A stretch of 64,000 nt of DNA from Komarekiella delphini-convector SJRDD-AB1 (GTDB lineage: Bacteria > Cyanobacteriota > Cyanobacteriia > Cyanobacteriales > Nostocaceae): the NCBI RefSeq assembly GCF_014831675.1, contig NZ_VJXY01000001.1:365324-429323 (forward strand), given 5' to 3'. Shown here piece after piece: positions 37,301 to 46,679 of the stretch. The translations under genes and the position numbers were made by a program. The notes beneath the pieces are model-generated. The model was not told the DNA's origin. It saw only the letters and a list, made by a program, of their open reading frames with translations, and did no database searches. Position 1 is the first letter of the stretch. Every line of letters begins with the position of its first letter.

Positions 37301-39838
37301 TTAAACGGCATCAACCATAGATCCGAAAAAACGAAAAATGCCTTTGCTCTAGCTTTGCAGAATGGACACAAAGCAACATTACCTGTCAACAGTCAACAGT
37401 TAACAGTCAACAGTCAACAGTCAATAGTTAACAGTCAACAGTTAACAGTCAACAGTCAACACTCTCTAGAAAGTAATGGACATAAAAAAACACCCCCATC
37501 AGTGAGCAGTGTGATTAACTCCCCCACTAGTATCACTACTCAACCAGAGCAACAAATGAATCCTGCAACCCTTGCACATCAAACAGCCCAGGAGTCTTAC
37601 GCCCAGCATCCCGGAGGGAAGATGCAACCAACACCAGAAAAACTTGCAAATTATCAACAGCTTTTAGAAAGTTTAGAATACCTGCTGACACAGTTCCAGC
37701 AAAATCAAACGGAGAATTTACAAGTTCACGGAACTTATCTCAACCATCAGATGGAATACGCCAAAACGTTTTTCCAACTAATGCAACAGCAAAATTCTTT
37801 GTTGAGTAACAGCAAGTCTTCAATAGAAACTACCAAGCTCAAGCAAGTTGTCATGGAAAGCTTAGAGCGTAGCATGATGCAATTTCACTCTCAACAAGGT
37901 GAAACCCTACGCATCCATGAACAATATCTTCGAGAGCAGGTAGAACATACTAAAAACTTTTTCCAACTTATTCAACTAGAGTATTCTCAGCTAATTTCTG
38001 GTGATGAAACAACTCAATCTGTGGTGTCCGCTCAACCGCAAGAGACACTCAGCAACGGAGTAAAGGAACGCCATCATTTCGTACCTTTCACCACCGAAAC
38101 AACTGTTACAGATGCACCTGTATCCCCAACTACCAAGATTGTAGAAAGCCAACCTTTACCTGCGATCGCGCCTGTAGCTAAAAATGGCGTAACTTTTACC
38201 CAAGCACCTCTCCCCGCCATTTCCAAGGTAGTTGAGCCGATAGTTGAGATACCCATCCCCCCAGTAGAGCCTGTAGTAGAAGTATCTGTTCCTCCAACAG
38301 TAGAGCCTATAGCTGAAGCATCGGTTCCCATAGCAGAACCCCATGCTGAGCTAGCAGTCAAAATTAGCTCGCCACCAGTCAACGAAGTTGTCGCATTTAG
38401 TCCAGAACCAGCACCAAGTGCAACCATTGATATTGTTGACTTGGATAAAAACCTGTTAGCCATCACCAGCGACAAAACGGGCTACCCAGTAGAGATGCTG
38501 GAAATGGACATGGATATGGAAGCAGATTTAGGGATTGACTCTATCAAACGAGTGGAAATCCTAGGGGCGCTACAGGAGATGTATCCCAACTTACCCAAAC
38601 CAAACATGGAAGACTTGGGAGAACTACGCACCATCGGGCAAGTTGTAGAGTATCTGCAATCCCATGCTTCTAGAAGTGTTTCTGTAGAAATCGCCATTCA
38701 CGAAGTACAACACGCAACCGAGACTCCAGAGGTAACGACTGCGCCTGTAGCTGAGGTAATCACTTCACCTGAGCCAAGCGTAGTTGTTGAACTCAACACA
38801 GTACAGGAACCTACAGTAAGTAATGAATTCGCAGACTTAGGTCAAACCCTGTTAGCCATTACCAGTGATAAAACTGGTTATCCAGTAGAAATGCTCGAAC
38901 TGGAAATGGACATGGAAGCAGACTTAGGTATTGACTCCATCAAACGAGTAGAAATCTTGGGGGCGATGCAAGAAATGTACCCCAATCTACCCAAACCAAA
39001 TATGGAAGATTTGGGAGAACTACGCACCATCGGTCAAATAGTCAATTATCTCCAGCAGTTGGTTGGAGGTGAAAAAAAAAAGTTTGAGCCTGAGTTTGAG
39101 CAGCAGCCACCTCAAATAGTCCACAATATTCCACGCCGTCCAGCCAAACTCAAACCCTTAGCGCCACCAGATTATTTGGATTTCAGTTTACCAGAGGGAC
39201 ACGTCGGCTTAATCACCGATGATGGTTCCCTCACTACCTCTAAATTAGCTGAGTCGCTAATTGAGCAAGGCTGGAAGGTAGTAGTTGTGAATTTTCCCCA
39301 ATCGCTGATTCCCCAACAATCACCTTTACCCGCAGGCGTGACTCGCGTTACCCTAGCAAACTTGAGTGAAGAACATCTTCAACAACAATTGCAGGCGATC
39401 GCATCTCACTGCGGGACGATTGGGGCCTTTATCCACCTACATCCTGTATTTACAGCAGACACCGGAAGCATTTCTTATCTGGAACAGGAAAAGGCGATCG
39501 TCAAGCACGTCTTTTTGATGGCGAAATATCTCAAACCATCCCTAAATCAAGCGGCGCATCATGGACGTAGTTGCTTCTGCACAGTTGCTCATCTAGATGG
39601 AGCCTTTGGCTTAGAGCATCAAGTCAACTTTGGTGCAGTTGGCGCTGGTTTATTCGGATTAACCAAAACCCTGAGATGGGAATGGCCAAAAGTATTTACG
39701 CGGGCGATCGACCTAAATCCAGCTATAGACCCCAAACAGTCAGCACAACACATCATCGCCGAGCTTCACGATCCCAATCTTTATATCAGCGAAGTTGGCT
39801 ACACTTCCCAAGGACGAGTCACCCTCATCGCTAGTTAA
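34361..39838 (+). CDS. hglE: Heterocyst glycolipid polyketide synthase HglE (KS-AT-ACP-ACP-partial KR)
   Basis: The 1825-aa type I synthase of the PfaA (PUFA synthase) kind elongates the heterocyst glycolipid chain. KS: residues ~50-510 with VDAACASSFG (C253), HGTGT (H388) and GHTKAAAG (H428). AT: ~625-925 with GQGSQY (G630) and GHSFGE (S725). A long linker follows, containing translated heptad repeats (1009-1034) and a Pro/Val-rich part. Two nearly identical ACPs carry LGIDSIKRVEIL (S1394, S1526). A C-terminal ~200 residues is the structural half of a ketoreductase; the catalytic half is in the next gene. An ATG at 34457 has a strong AAGGA and might be the true start, removing 32 residues. 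Confidence 0.92.
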   Translation: MPAYSIDTALAELEAQINNCEKDLIRSIEGKKMKSEKSVSINKINRQLQHNPIAIVGMASLLPKARNLREYWQNIVNKIDCITDVPSTHWSVEDYYDPNPRTSEDKTYCKRGGFIPEVDFNPMEFGIPPSILEVTDVSQLLSLVVAKEAMEDAGYGEQRDFNREMVGVILGVAMAKQLGMPLSARLEYPIWEKALKSSGLSDEDTQKIVDKIKSAYVKWDENAFPGMLANVVAGRIANRLNFGGMNCVVDAACASSFGALKMAISELVEHRSDMMLTGGVDTDNTIMAYISFSKTPAVSPSENVKPFDAKSDGMMLGEGIGMIVLKRLEDAERDNDKIYAVIKGIGTSSDGRYKSIYAPRKEGQVKALERAYEDAGFSPATVGLMEAHGTGTMAGDPTEFGSLNDFFAEHDSKKQHIALGSVKSQIGHTKAAAGAASLIKTALALHHKVLPPTINITEPNPKLNIKNSAFYLNTETRPWIRAEGEAPRRAGVSSFGFGGTNYHVVLEEYGEEQSHAYRLNNAASEVLLFAPTPAQLLAKSEEILAKLQSDGGDRHYAELVKECKSQEIPLSNARVGFVAENLQEACKFLQVSIDWLKHKGSVASWEHPQGIYYRSSGMNLGGKVVALFSGQGSQYLEMGREAVMNFPALRRLYGQMDSLLLKDNLRPISEIVFPHPVFEEAEKNAQIAALQRTEYAQPAIGVFSAGLYSILQQAGFKSDFVAGHSFGELTALWAAGVLSEEDYLFLVKARGQAMAAPEDPDHDAGSMLAVKEDISKVEVVLRHFPQVTIANQNSPTQFVLAGPTAEIAKVRQALHDKGYAAVLLPVSAAFHTPLIAFAQKSFAIATKAVTFQNPQIPVYSNVTSKQYPKEPQTIQKILESHLSNSVLFKQEIENIYAAGGYCFVEFGPRRILTNLVKDTLGDRPHLTVSLNPSTQKNSDRSLREAVVQLRVIGLALNNLDPYQLPQTLPAIENKKALNVRLNGINHRSEKTKNAFALALQNGHKATLPVNSQQLTVNSQQSIVNSQQLTVNSQHSLESNGHKKTPPSVSSVINSPTSITTQPEQQMNPATLAHQTAQESYAQHPGGKMQPTPEKLANYQQLLESLEYLLTQFQQNQTENLQVHGTYLNHQMEYAKTFFQLMQQQNSLLSNSKSSIETTKLKQVVMESLERSMMQFHSQQGETLRIHEQYLREQVEHTKNFFQLIQLEYSQLISGDETTQSVVSAQPQETLSNGVKERHHFVPFTTETTVTDAPVSPTTKIVESQPLPAIAPVAKNGVTFTQAPLPAISKVVEPIVEIPIPPVEPVVEVSVPPTVEPIAEASVPIAEPHAELAVKISSPPVNEVVAFSPEPAPSATIDIVDLDKNLLAITSDKTGYPVEMLEMDMDMEADLGIDSIKRVEILGALQEMYPNLPKPNMEDLGELRTIGQVVEYLQSHASRSVSVEIAIHEVQHATETPEVTTAPVAEVITSPEPSVVVELNTVQEPTVSNEFADLGQTLLAITSDKTGYPVEMLELEMDMEADLGIDSIKRVEILGAMQEMYPNLPKPNMEDLGELRTIGQIVNYLQQLVGGEKKKFEPEFEQQPPQIVHNIPRRPAKLKPLAPPDYLDFSLPEGHVGLITDDGSLTTSKLAESLIEQGWKVVVVNFPQSLIPQQSPLPAGVTRVTLANLSEEHLQQQLQAIASHCGTIGAFIHLHPVFTADTGSISYLEQEKAIVKHVFLMAKYLKPSLNQAAHHGRSCFCTVAHLDGAFGLEHQVNFGAVGAGLFGLTKTLRWEWPKVFTRAIDLNPAIDPKQSAQHIIAELHDPNLYISEVGYTSQGRVTLIAS
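37385..37461 (+). repeat. Eleven-unit heptad array inside hglE, translated
   Basis: Eleven 7-bp units (GTCAACA seven times, GTTAACA three times, GTCAATA once) occur in the HglE linker. Three units make 21 bases, so translation gives a VNSQQLT-type 7-residue repeat. The units whose phase would place TAA in frame (2, 5, 8 and 11) are all GTCAACA, which reads CAA (Gln). Confidence 0.9.
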
Positions 39839-39961
39839 TTACCTCATCTTCCTCTCTGCGCCTCCGCGGCTCTGCGTGAGCTTATTTTCACCTAACCGCA
39901 GAAGACGCAGAGTCACACAGGAAATAAATAATTTGATTTACGCAGATATTCCAGAGGATTT
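39839..39961. other. 123-base spacer splitting the ketoreductase
   Basis: The spacer is 41 codons long, so the two flanking genes are in the same frame. It contains TCTCTGCGCCTCCGCGGCTC and CGCAGAAGACGCAGAG text typical of dispersed intergenic repeats, plus stop codons. An AGAGGATTT lies just before the next ATG and could serve as its RBS. Confidence 0.55.
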
Positions 39962-41692
39962 ATGACACAAACAGCCCAGCTTAACCCATCATCTGTCTTT
40001 GTTGTGAGTGGCGGTGCAAAAGGGATTACGGCTGAGTGTACTATCAAATTGGCACAGCACCAACCCTGCAAATTCATCCTCCTCGGTCGTTCCGAACTAT
40101 TAGAAACCGAACCAGATTTTGCTCAGGGTTGTTTGGAAGATTCCGCATTGAAAAAACGCATCATGGAGAATCTTCTTGCTCAAGGCGAGAAGCCCACACC
40201 GATGAGTGTGCAAAAAGTTTATAACAAGATTACCTCCAGCCGTGAAATCAAAAAAACCCTCTCTTCAATTCAACAAACTGGAGCGCAAGCAGAATATATT
40301 AGCGTTGATGTTACAGATACAGCGGCTTTACAGGAAAAATTAGCTACTGCTGTACAACGTTTGGGTACGATTACAGGAATCATCCACGGTGCGGGAAATT
40401 TAGCTGATAAGTTAATTGAAAAGAAAACAGAACAGGATTTTGAGAAAGTTTACACCGCCAAAGTTCAAGGTTTAGAAAATCTGTTAGCTTGCATTAATCC
40501 CAATCAACTTCAGCACTTAGTTTTGTTTTCTTCCGTAACAGGATTTTACGGTAATGTTGGTCAAACTGATTATGCGATCGCTAACGAAATTCTCAACAAA
40601 TCAGCTCATTTAATCAAACAAAACTATCCCGCTTGTCATGTAGTAGCAATCAATTGGGGAGCCTGGGACAGTGGTATGGTGTCACCGGAACTCAAAAAAG
40701 CTTTTGCGGAAAGAGGAATTGAGGTTATTCCTGTAGATGTTGGGGCACAAATGTTAGTTAATGAACTGCATCCCGCGCATCATGAAAACACACAAGTTGT
40801 CATTGGTAGCCCCCTAACTCCGCCTGCAATAGAGTTAGATACTGAACTACGAACCTATCGTATCCGTCGCCAAATGACATTGGAAGCAAATCCATTTTTG
40901 CGTGATCACATGATCGCTGGTTATCCAGTTTTACCAGCTACTTGTGCAATGACATGGATTATCAATGCCTGTGAGCAACTTTATCCAGGCTATAGGTTGT
41001 TTAGTTACAAAGATTTCAAAGTTTTGAAGGGAATTACTTTCAATGAAAAACTCGCAAAGGAACATGTTTTAGAAATACAAGAAATTTCTAAAGTTAATTA
41101 TCAAAACATTGAAATTAAGGCTCAAATATGGAGTAAAAATCCAGAAGGCAAAGTTCATTATAACTTTAGTGCTCAACTGAATCTCCAGCGAGAAATTCCC
41201 ATTGTTCCCACCTACGAATCAATCAATCTTGAGTCGGATAATATTATTACCGCTACAGGAAAAGATTTTTATCAGAATGGGGGAGCTACATTATTTCATG
41301 GCCCAGCTTTTCAGGAAGTTAAAAGAGTTTTAAATATTAGTCCTGACAAGATAACTACAGAATGTTTTTGGCAAGGAATCAGCGAACAAGAACAAGGACA
41401 ATTTCCAGTTCAATGGGTGAATCCTTATACAACTGACTTGAGTATGCACGCTTTATGGATTTGGACACAGCATTTCCATCAAGAAGGTTGCTTACCTGGA
41501 AGAGTAGATAAATTTGAACAGTTTGCAGCTGTACCATGCAATGAAACTTTTTATGTTTCTTGTGAAGTAAAAGCCAAAACAGCAAGTAGCGCGATCGCCA
41601 ACTTTATCATACACGATGCTCAAGGGCAAATTTATTCACAAATGCTCGGAGCTAACGCCATTATTTGGTCTATGAAATTACTCAAAAGCTAG
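39962..41692 (+). CDS. Ketoreductase-dehydratase protein of the glycolipid synthase
   Basis: The 576-aa protein begins directly with a Rossmann ketoreductase core (VFVVSGGAKGITAECTIKLA; catalytic QTDYAIANE with Y204 and N208). A hot-dog dehydratase domain follows, with NPFLRDHMIAGYPVLPATC (H316 in HxxxGxxxxP) and an FHGPAFQEV second-half motif. It would reduce and dehydrate beta-keto intermediates on HglE's ACPs; incomplete processing leaves the hydroxyl groups typical of heterocyst glycolipids. The KR structural half is at the end of HglE, so the two products must associate. In Anabaena this position is one of hglG/hglD; I leave the symbol blank. Confidence 0.85.
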   Translation: MTQTAQLNPSSVFVVSGGAKGITAECTIKLAQHQPCKFILLGRSELLETEPDFAQGCLEDSALKKRIMENLLAQGEKPTPMSVQKVYNKITSSREIKKTLSSIQQTGAQAEYISVDVTDTAALQEKLATAVQRLGTITGIIHGAGNLADKLIEKKTEQDFEKVYTAKVQGLENLLACINPNQLQHLVLFSSVTGFYGNVGQTDYAIANEILNKSAHLIKQNYPACHVVAINWGAWDSGMVSPELKKAFAERGIEVIPVDVGAQMLVNELHPAHHENTQVVIGSPLTPPAIELDTELRTYRIRRQMTLEANPFLRDHMIAGYPVLPATCAMTWIINACEQLYPGYRLFSYKDFKVLKGITFNEKLAKEHVLEIQEISKVNYQNIEIKAQIWSKNPEGKVHYNFSAQLNLQREIPIVPTYESINLESDNIITATGKDFYQNGGATLFHGPAFQEVKRVLNISPDKITTECFWQGISEQEQGQFPVQWVNPYTTDLSMHALWIWTQHFHQEGCLPGRVDKFEQFAAVPCNETFYVSCEVKAKTASSAIANFIIHDAQGQIYSQMLGANAIIWSMKLLKS

Positions 41693-41705
41693 TAGTCTAC
41701 TAGGT

Positions 41706-41757
41706 TCGTAGTGAGCGCTTTAGCGCTCAATTCAGCACTTTAGTGCTGACTACAAAC
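41706..41757. repeat. Paired small palindromes GAGCGCTTTAGCGCTC and CAGCACTTTAGTGCTG
   Basis: Two adjacent 16-bp palindromes lie inside TAGGTTCGTAGT...GACTACAAAC. A related single element is at 28467-28499. They follow the KR-DH stop codon and may form transcript-end hairpins within the operon. Confidence 0.7.
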
Positions 41758-41915
41758 ATTTTCCTTTTAACACTCAGTTAGCAAGCTTTCATCGCATATT
41801 GACTTGCATTTATTCAGTTTGGGGAACAGCGTAAATCCTAGCGTTTCTTAGTTACTTCTTGCCTAATACCCAAACAGGTAAGTTAAATGCCTAGCGGCTG
41901 ATGAGGATATAAACA

Positions 41916-44900
41916 GTGGAAAAAATAGCTATCATCGGATTATCTTGTCTATTCCCCGATGCTCAAAATCCTGAAGAATTTTGGCAGAATCTTATTGCTC
42001 AAAAAGATTCGACATCATCTGCAACTTCTGCGGAAATAGGGGTAGACCCGACAATGTTTTACCACCCAGTTAAAGGTACACCAGATAAAACATATTCTCT
42101 CAAAGGCGGATACATCCGCAATTTTCAGTTTGATCCATCTGAGTATAATCTACCAGCAGAACTTGCGGAAAGCTTGGATGATACTTTTAAATGGTCGCTC
42201 TATGCTGCTAAACAAGCAATTGTGCAGAGTGGTTATTGGGGAAATCAAGATGTTCTTTCAAAGTGTGGCGTAATTTTGGGAAATCTCTCATTCCCAACAA
42301 AATTTTCTAATCAATTATTCTCTCCGATTTACCAGCAAACTATTGCGCCTGCTGTTAGAGAACTTTTGCAGTATGAAGACTTCGATTTGGCTGGATTAAC
42401 TACAAATAAAGCGTCTTTATACAATGCTATGATATCTGGCTTACCAGCCGCCGTAGTTGCTAGAGCTTTTGAACTATCGCAGATTCATCTATGTTTAGAT
42501 GCTGCTTGTTCTTCATCATTTTATGCTATCAAGCTTGCGTCTCATTATTTGCGATCACACAAAGCTGATGTAATGTTAGCTGGAGCAATTAGTTGTGCAG
42601 ATTCTCTGTTTGTGCGGATGTTATTTTCTGGTGTTCAAGGATATCCAGAAAATGGTATTAGTTCCCCATTCGATAAGTCATCTAGAGGACTAACTCCCGC
42701 TGATGGTATTGGCATGGTAATGCTGAAAAGATATTCTGATGCTGTGAGAGATGGCGATAATATTCTCGCTACCATCTGCGGTAATGGACTATCGAATGAT
42801 GGCAAGGGTAAACATTTACTTAGCCCTAATTCTAAAGGGCAAACTTTGGCTTTTGAAAGAGCTTATACTGAGGCACAAATTAGTCCCCAAAGTATCGATT
42901 ATCTAGAGTGTCATGCTACTGGTACATTACTAGGAGATACCACCGAAGTCAAATCTATAGAAACCTTTTTTGGTCAATATCATGCTACCCCTCAGCTAGG
43001 TTCTGTGAAAGCTAATGTTGGTCACTTGTTGACCGCTGCTGGCATGGTTGGTTTGACTAAAGTGGTTTTGAGTATGGCTCATGGCGTAATTCCGCCAACT
43101 ATTAATGTTTCTGAGCCTTTAACATCTGAAAGTGGTATAATTTCCGCTGACAAAATTGTCAGGAAAGCTACAGCATGGCCACATAAGAATACATCAATTA
43201 AACGGGCCGCTGTAAGTGCTTTTGGTTTTGGCGGTACGAATTCCCATCTAATTGTTGAACAAGGAACTACAACACCAGCTGACTCAATTGCACCGCTTCC
43301 ACCAGCCAAAATTGCCATTGTTGGTATGGATGCGTTTTTTGGTGGCTGCAATGGATTAGATGCTTTTGAACGCAGTATTTATGACGGTAAACAGCATTTT
43401 ATTTCCCTACCACCAAACAGATGGCATGGAATTGAACAGCAAGAAAACTTACTCAAAGAATACGGATTGACTGAGGGGAAAGCACCAGTAGGGGCATATA
43501 TCAAAGATTTTGATATCGATACTTTAGCTTACAAAATCCCCCCGAATGAAGTTGAAAAGCTAAATCCGCAACAACTGTTATTGCTGAAGGTGAGCGATCG
43601 CGCCCTCAAAGATGCCAAAATTCAAGAAGGTAGCAATGTTGCGGTTATTATTGCCGCAGAAGCCGAATTTTCTGTACATCAGTTACAGCAGAGATGGAAT
43701 TCGTCCTGGCAAATTCAAGATGGCTTGAACGATGCACAAATTACTTTACCAGAAGAAAAACTTGCTCAACTAGAAAGCATTGTCAAAGACAGTGTTCACA
43801 ATCCAGTAGAACTTGGTGAATATCTCAGTTACATCGCCAATATTATGGCGAGTCGGATTTCTGCACTGTGGAATTTCACCGGGCCGGCGTTCACCGTTGC
43901 GGCGGTGGAAACTTCCGTTCTTAAGGCGTTGGAAGTGGCACAAATGCTACTAACTACCGGGGAAGTTGATGCTGTTGTTGTTGGTGCTGTTGATTTAGCA
44001 GGCGGCGTGGAAAATGTCTTGCTGCGAAACCAACACTCACAAATTAACACTGGTGTTAATACTTTAAGTTACGACCAGAAAGCAGATGGCTGGATGGTTG
44101 GCGAAGGCGCGGGTGCAGTTGTGCTAAAGCGTCATGAAACCGCTCAAGAAAATAATGAACGCATCTATGCAGTCATTGATGCAATTAGTTTTGGACAAGC
44201 TAATTCGACCTCTGTAGATGCGGGAACTGTTAATGAAGTTTGCAACCAAGCTTTTCAGTTGGCGGGTATTGACCCTACAGAGGTGAACTATGTGGAAGTT
44301 TGCGGTAGTGGTATTCCCCAAGAAGATGCAGCCGAAATTACAGGTTTACTGCAAGCTTATCCTCCGGTGGGAAATGGTCTACACTGTGCGCTAGGTAGTG
44401 TCAAAGCTAATATTGGTCATACCTATGTAGCTTCGGGAATTGCCAGTTTAATTAAAACCGCTTTGTGTCTGCATTACAGATACATTCCTGCTACCCCTAA
44501 CTGGTCTGGCGTCAAAACACCACAAATTTGGGAAGGCAGTCCTTTCTATGTCGCCACGGAATCAAGACCCTGGTTTCTGGACAAAGGTGGCACACGCAGA
44601 GTTGCAGCAATTAACGGTATGGGGATAGATGGGACTTACGCTCATTTAATCTTGTCAGAAGAACCCGTTCAAGAGGAGCGCAGCAGCAAGTATTTGCAGC
44701 AAATGCCTTTTTATCTTTTCCCCATAGCAGCGGAAAATAGATCAGATTTACCCGAACTTCTCAACAGTCTCCAGCACACTATCGAGGATAGTTCTTCTTT
44801 AGCAGCGATCGCTAGTCAAACATTTGCGACTTTTAAACAACATCCTGAAGCAAAATATGCTCTAGCAATTACAGGACGCAACAAAAAAGAACTACTCAAA

Positions 44901-46679
44901 GAAATTGAATCGGCTCACAAAGGTGTAAATAATGCTTTTGAAAATGGGACAGATTGGCAAACACCTTTAGGTAGTTATTTCACGGCTAAACCATTAGGTA
45001 AAAATGGAGCTTTAGCTTACGTTTATCCAGCGGCAGTCAATTCTTATATCGGCATTGGTCGCACTGTCTTCCGCTTATTTCCCAAAGTCTTTGAGGACTT
45101 GAAAAGTAACAATCTCTACAACCGTGCTGCTGATGTTGAGAAACTGGTTTATCCCAGAAGCTTGAATAAGTTGTCAACAAGGCAATTAGAAACTCTTGAA
45201 AAGCAATTGTTAGATGATTCTCTAGCAATGTTTGAAAGTGAAATAGCTTTTGCTAGATACATGACGGCAATTTTTCGAGATGATTTTCAAGTCAAGCCAC
45301 AATGCGTTTTTGGCTACAGCTTGGGTGAAACTAGTATGATGGTTGCCCAAGGAGTTTGGAGTGATTTTGAGGGTGGAAGTAACACTTTAAATTCGTCTCC
45401 GTTGTTTGGAGATAAGTTATCTGGCCCGAAAAATGCGGTGCGTGAATATTGGGGATTGACACCAAATTCACAAAACAATGATTTTTGGAGTACCTATGTT
45501 CTCATGGCTACTCCATCACAAATTAGGGAATGTATTAAACATGAGAAGCATGTTTATTTAACTCAGATTAATACACCAGAGGAAGTTTTAATTGCTGGTG
45601 AAACAGCAGCTTGTAAAAGAGTGATTGAAACTCTAGGTTGCAATTCTTTTCCGGCTCCCTTCGATCATGTGATCCATTGTGAGGCAATGCGATCGCAATA
45701 CGAGGAAATTAAGAAGGTAAACACTTTACCATCCCAAAATCTTCCGGGTGTTGTATTCTATTCGGCGGCTGATTATCAACCTATAGCACTGGATAGTGAG
45801 GTTATTGCTCACAATATTGCTACAGGATTATGCCAAGAACTGGATTTCCCGCGATTAGTTAACCATGTCTACGATGATGGTGTCCGAATATTTCTTGAAG
45901 CGGGTGCTGGTAGTGTTTGTTCTCGATGGATTGATAAAATCCTCGGCAATCAAGAACACATCACAATATCTCTAAATCGTAGAGGTATGGATGACCATAC
46001 TTCGATGGTCAAAGCTTTAGCAAAACTACTCAGCCATCAGGTGAATGTGGATTTATCACCACTGTACAGTCTCACACCAGAAACTAATAACCATAAAACA
46101 ACCTTGAGAACAATTACCCTAGGTGGCAACCCAATTACTAACGCAATATTGAGTGAAGAAAACCGGAAACTTTTTCAAGATATAGGTGAACAAATTAAAC
46201 GCGATTCTCCTTTTGAGAGGCTGCGCCAACGCACCCAAAAACAGCAGCTAAATATACCTAATCTCCGAAACTTGGAAATAAATTCTGTGAACATTGGTGG
46301 TGCGATCGCTCAAGAAAAAAGTAATTCCCATCACATTTTACCATCTAATACTCAACCAGAAGAAGTCAAAACGAAAAATATCATTGATAACGGTTTTGAA
46401 CTTAAAGAACAATTACAATCTTCTGAGTTAAGCGTAATTGAGCAGCAAATTCCTCAACCCATTTCTTCTCCACCTGCCATAACCCAAAAATTTGGTAAAA
46501 CCATCAGTATGTTCGATTTAAATAAGTCCCAGTATCAAAAGCTCAACTCTAATAATTCAAAGTTAACTAGAGCACATACTGTTTTTTTACAGGCAAGACA
46601 AGACTTTAGTCAGCAAATGAGTGAAATCATTCAATTGCAATTAGCTTGTGCCGAAAATCTACTTAACGAAGAAACCTAA
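41916..46679 (+). CDS. KS-chain length factor-AT protein of the glycolipid synthase (PfaC/PfaB-like)
   Basis: Start GTG with GAGGAT about 9 bases upstream; 1587 aa. KS1 (about 1-440) is active, with LCLDAACSSSF (C198), ECHATGT and VGHLLTAAG. A second KS-like domain (about 465-920) has FTVAAVETSVLKALEVA, where the catalytic Cys is replaced by Glu, so it is a chain-length factor. An AT domain (about 1080-1380) has FGYSLGETSMM (S1135). The last ~200 residues are polar and low complexity. The KS-CLF pair is diagnostic of PUFA-synthase-type systems; here it should set the C26-C28 length. Known Anabaena hgl symbols for this slot are hglC/hglD; I do not choose. Confidence 0.88.
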   Translation: MEKIAIIGLSCLFPDAQNPEEFWQNLIAQKDSTSSATSAEIGVDPTMFYHPVKGTPDKTYSLKGGYIRNFQFDPSEYNLPAELAESLDDTFKWSLYAAKQAIVQSGYWGNQDVLSKCGVILGNLSFPTKFSNQLFSPIYQQTIAPAVRELLQYEDFDLAGLTTNKASLYNAMISGLPAAVVARAFELSQIHLCLDAACSSSFYAIKLASHYLRSHKADVMLAGAISCADSLFVRMLFSGVQGYPENGISSPFDKSSRGLTPADGIGMVMLKRYSDAVRDGDNILATICGNGLSNDGKGKHLLSPNSKGQTLAFERAYTEAQISPQSIDYLECHATGTLLGDTTEVKSIETFFGQYHATPQLGSVKANVGHLLTAAGMVGLTKVVLSMAHGVIPPTINVSEPLTSESGIISADKIVRKATAWPHKNTSIKRAAVSAFGFGGTNSHLIVEQGTTTPADSIAPLPPAKIAIVGMDAFFGGCNGLDAFERSIYDGKQHFISLPPNRWHGIEQQENLLKEYGLTEGKAPVGAYIKDFDIDTLAYKIPPNEVEKLNPQQLLLLKVSDRALKDAKIQEGSNVAVIIAAEAEFSVHQLQQRWNSSWQIQDGLNDAQITLPEEKLAQLESIVKDSVHNPVELGEYLSYIANIMASRISALWNFTGPAFTVAAVETSVLKALEVAQMLLTTGEVDAVVVGAVDLAGGVENVLLRNQHSQINTGVNTLSYDQKADGWMVGEGAGAVVLKRHETAQENNERIYAVIDAISFGQANSTSVDAGTVNEVCNQAFQLAGIDPTEVNYVEVCGSGIPQEDAAEITGLLQAYPPVGNGLHCALGSVKANIGHTYVASGIASLIKTALCLHYRYIPATPNWSGVKTPQIWEGSPFYVATESRPWFLDKGGTRRVAAINGMGIDGTYAHLILSEEPVQEERSSKYLQQMPFYLFPIAAENRSDLPELLNSLQHTIEDSSSLAAIASQTFATFKQHPEAKYALAITGRNKKELLKEIESAHKGVNNAFENGTDWQTPLGSYFTAKPLGKNGALAYVYPAAVNSYIGIGRTVFRLFPKVFEDLKSNNLYNRAADVEKLVYPRSLNKLSTRQLETLEKQLLDDSLAMFESEIAFARYMTAIFRDDFQVKPQCVFGYSLGETSMMVAQGVWSDFEGGSNTLNSSPLFGDKLSGPKNAVREYWGLTPNSQNNDFWSTYVLMATPSQIRECIKHEKHVYLTQINTPEEVLIAGETAACKRVIETLGCNSFPAPFDHVIHCEAMRSQYEEIKKVNTLPSQNLPGVVFYSAADYQPIALDSEVIAHNIATGLCQELDFPRLVNHVYDDGVRIFLEAGAGSVCSRWIDKILGNQEHITISLNRRGMDDHTSMVKALAKLLSHQVNVDLSPLYSLTPETNNHKTTLRTITLGGNPITNAILSEENRKLFQDIGEQIKRDSPFERLRQRTQKQQLNIPNLRNLEINSVNIGGAIAQEKSNSHHILPSNTQPEEVKTKNIIDNGFELKEQLQSSELSVIEQQIPQPISSPPAITQKFGKTISMFDLNKSQYQKLNSNNSKLTRAHTVFLQARQDFSQQMSEIIQLQLACAENLLNEET

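Noticed and set aside
37385-37461. Regularly spaced repeats considered as a CRISPR array
   Set aside because: The units are 7 bp and contiguous, with no unique spacers; no cas genes are in the window. The same applies to all other heptad arrays.
38074-38475. 133-codon minus-strand frame opposite hglE
   Set aside because: It mirrors the Pro/Val/Glu-rich linker codons of HglE; the Gly/Ser/Thr composition is what antisense of that linker would give.
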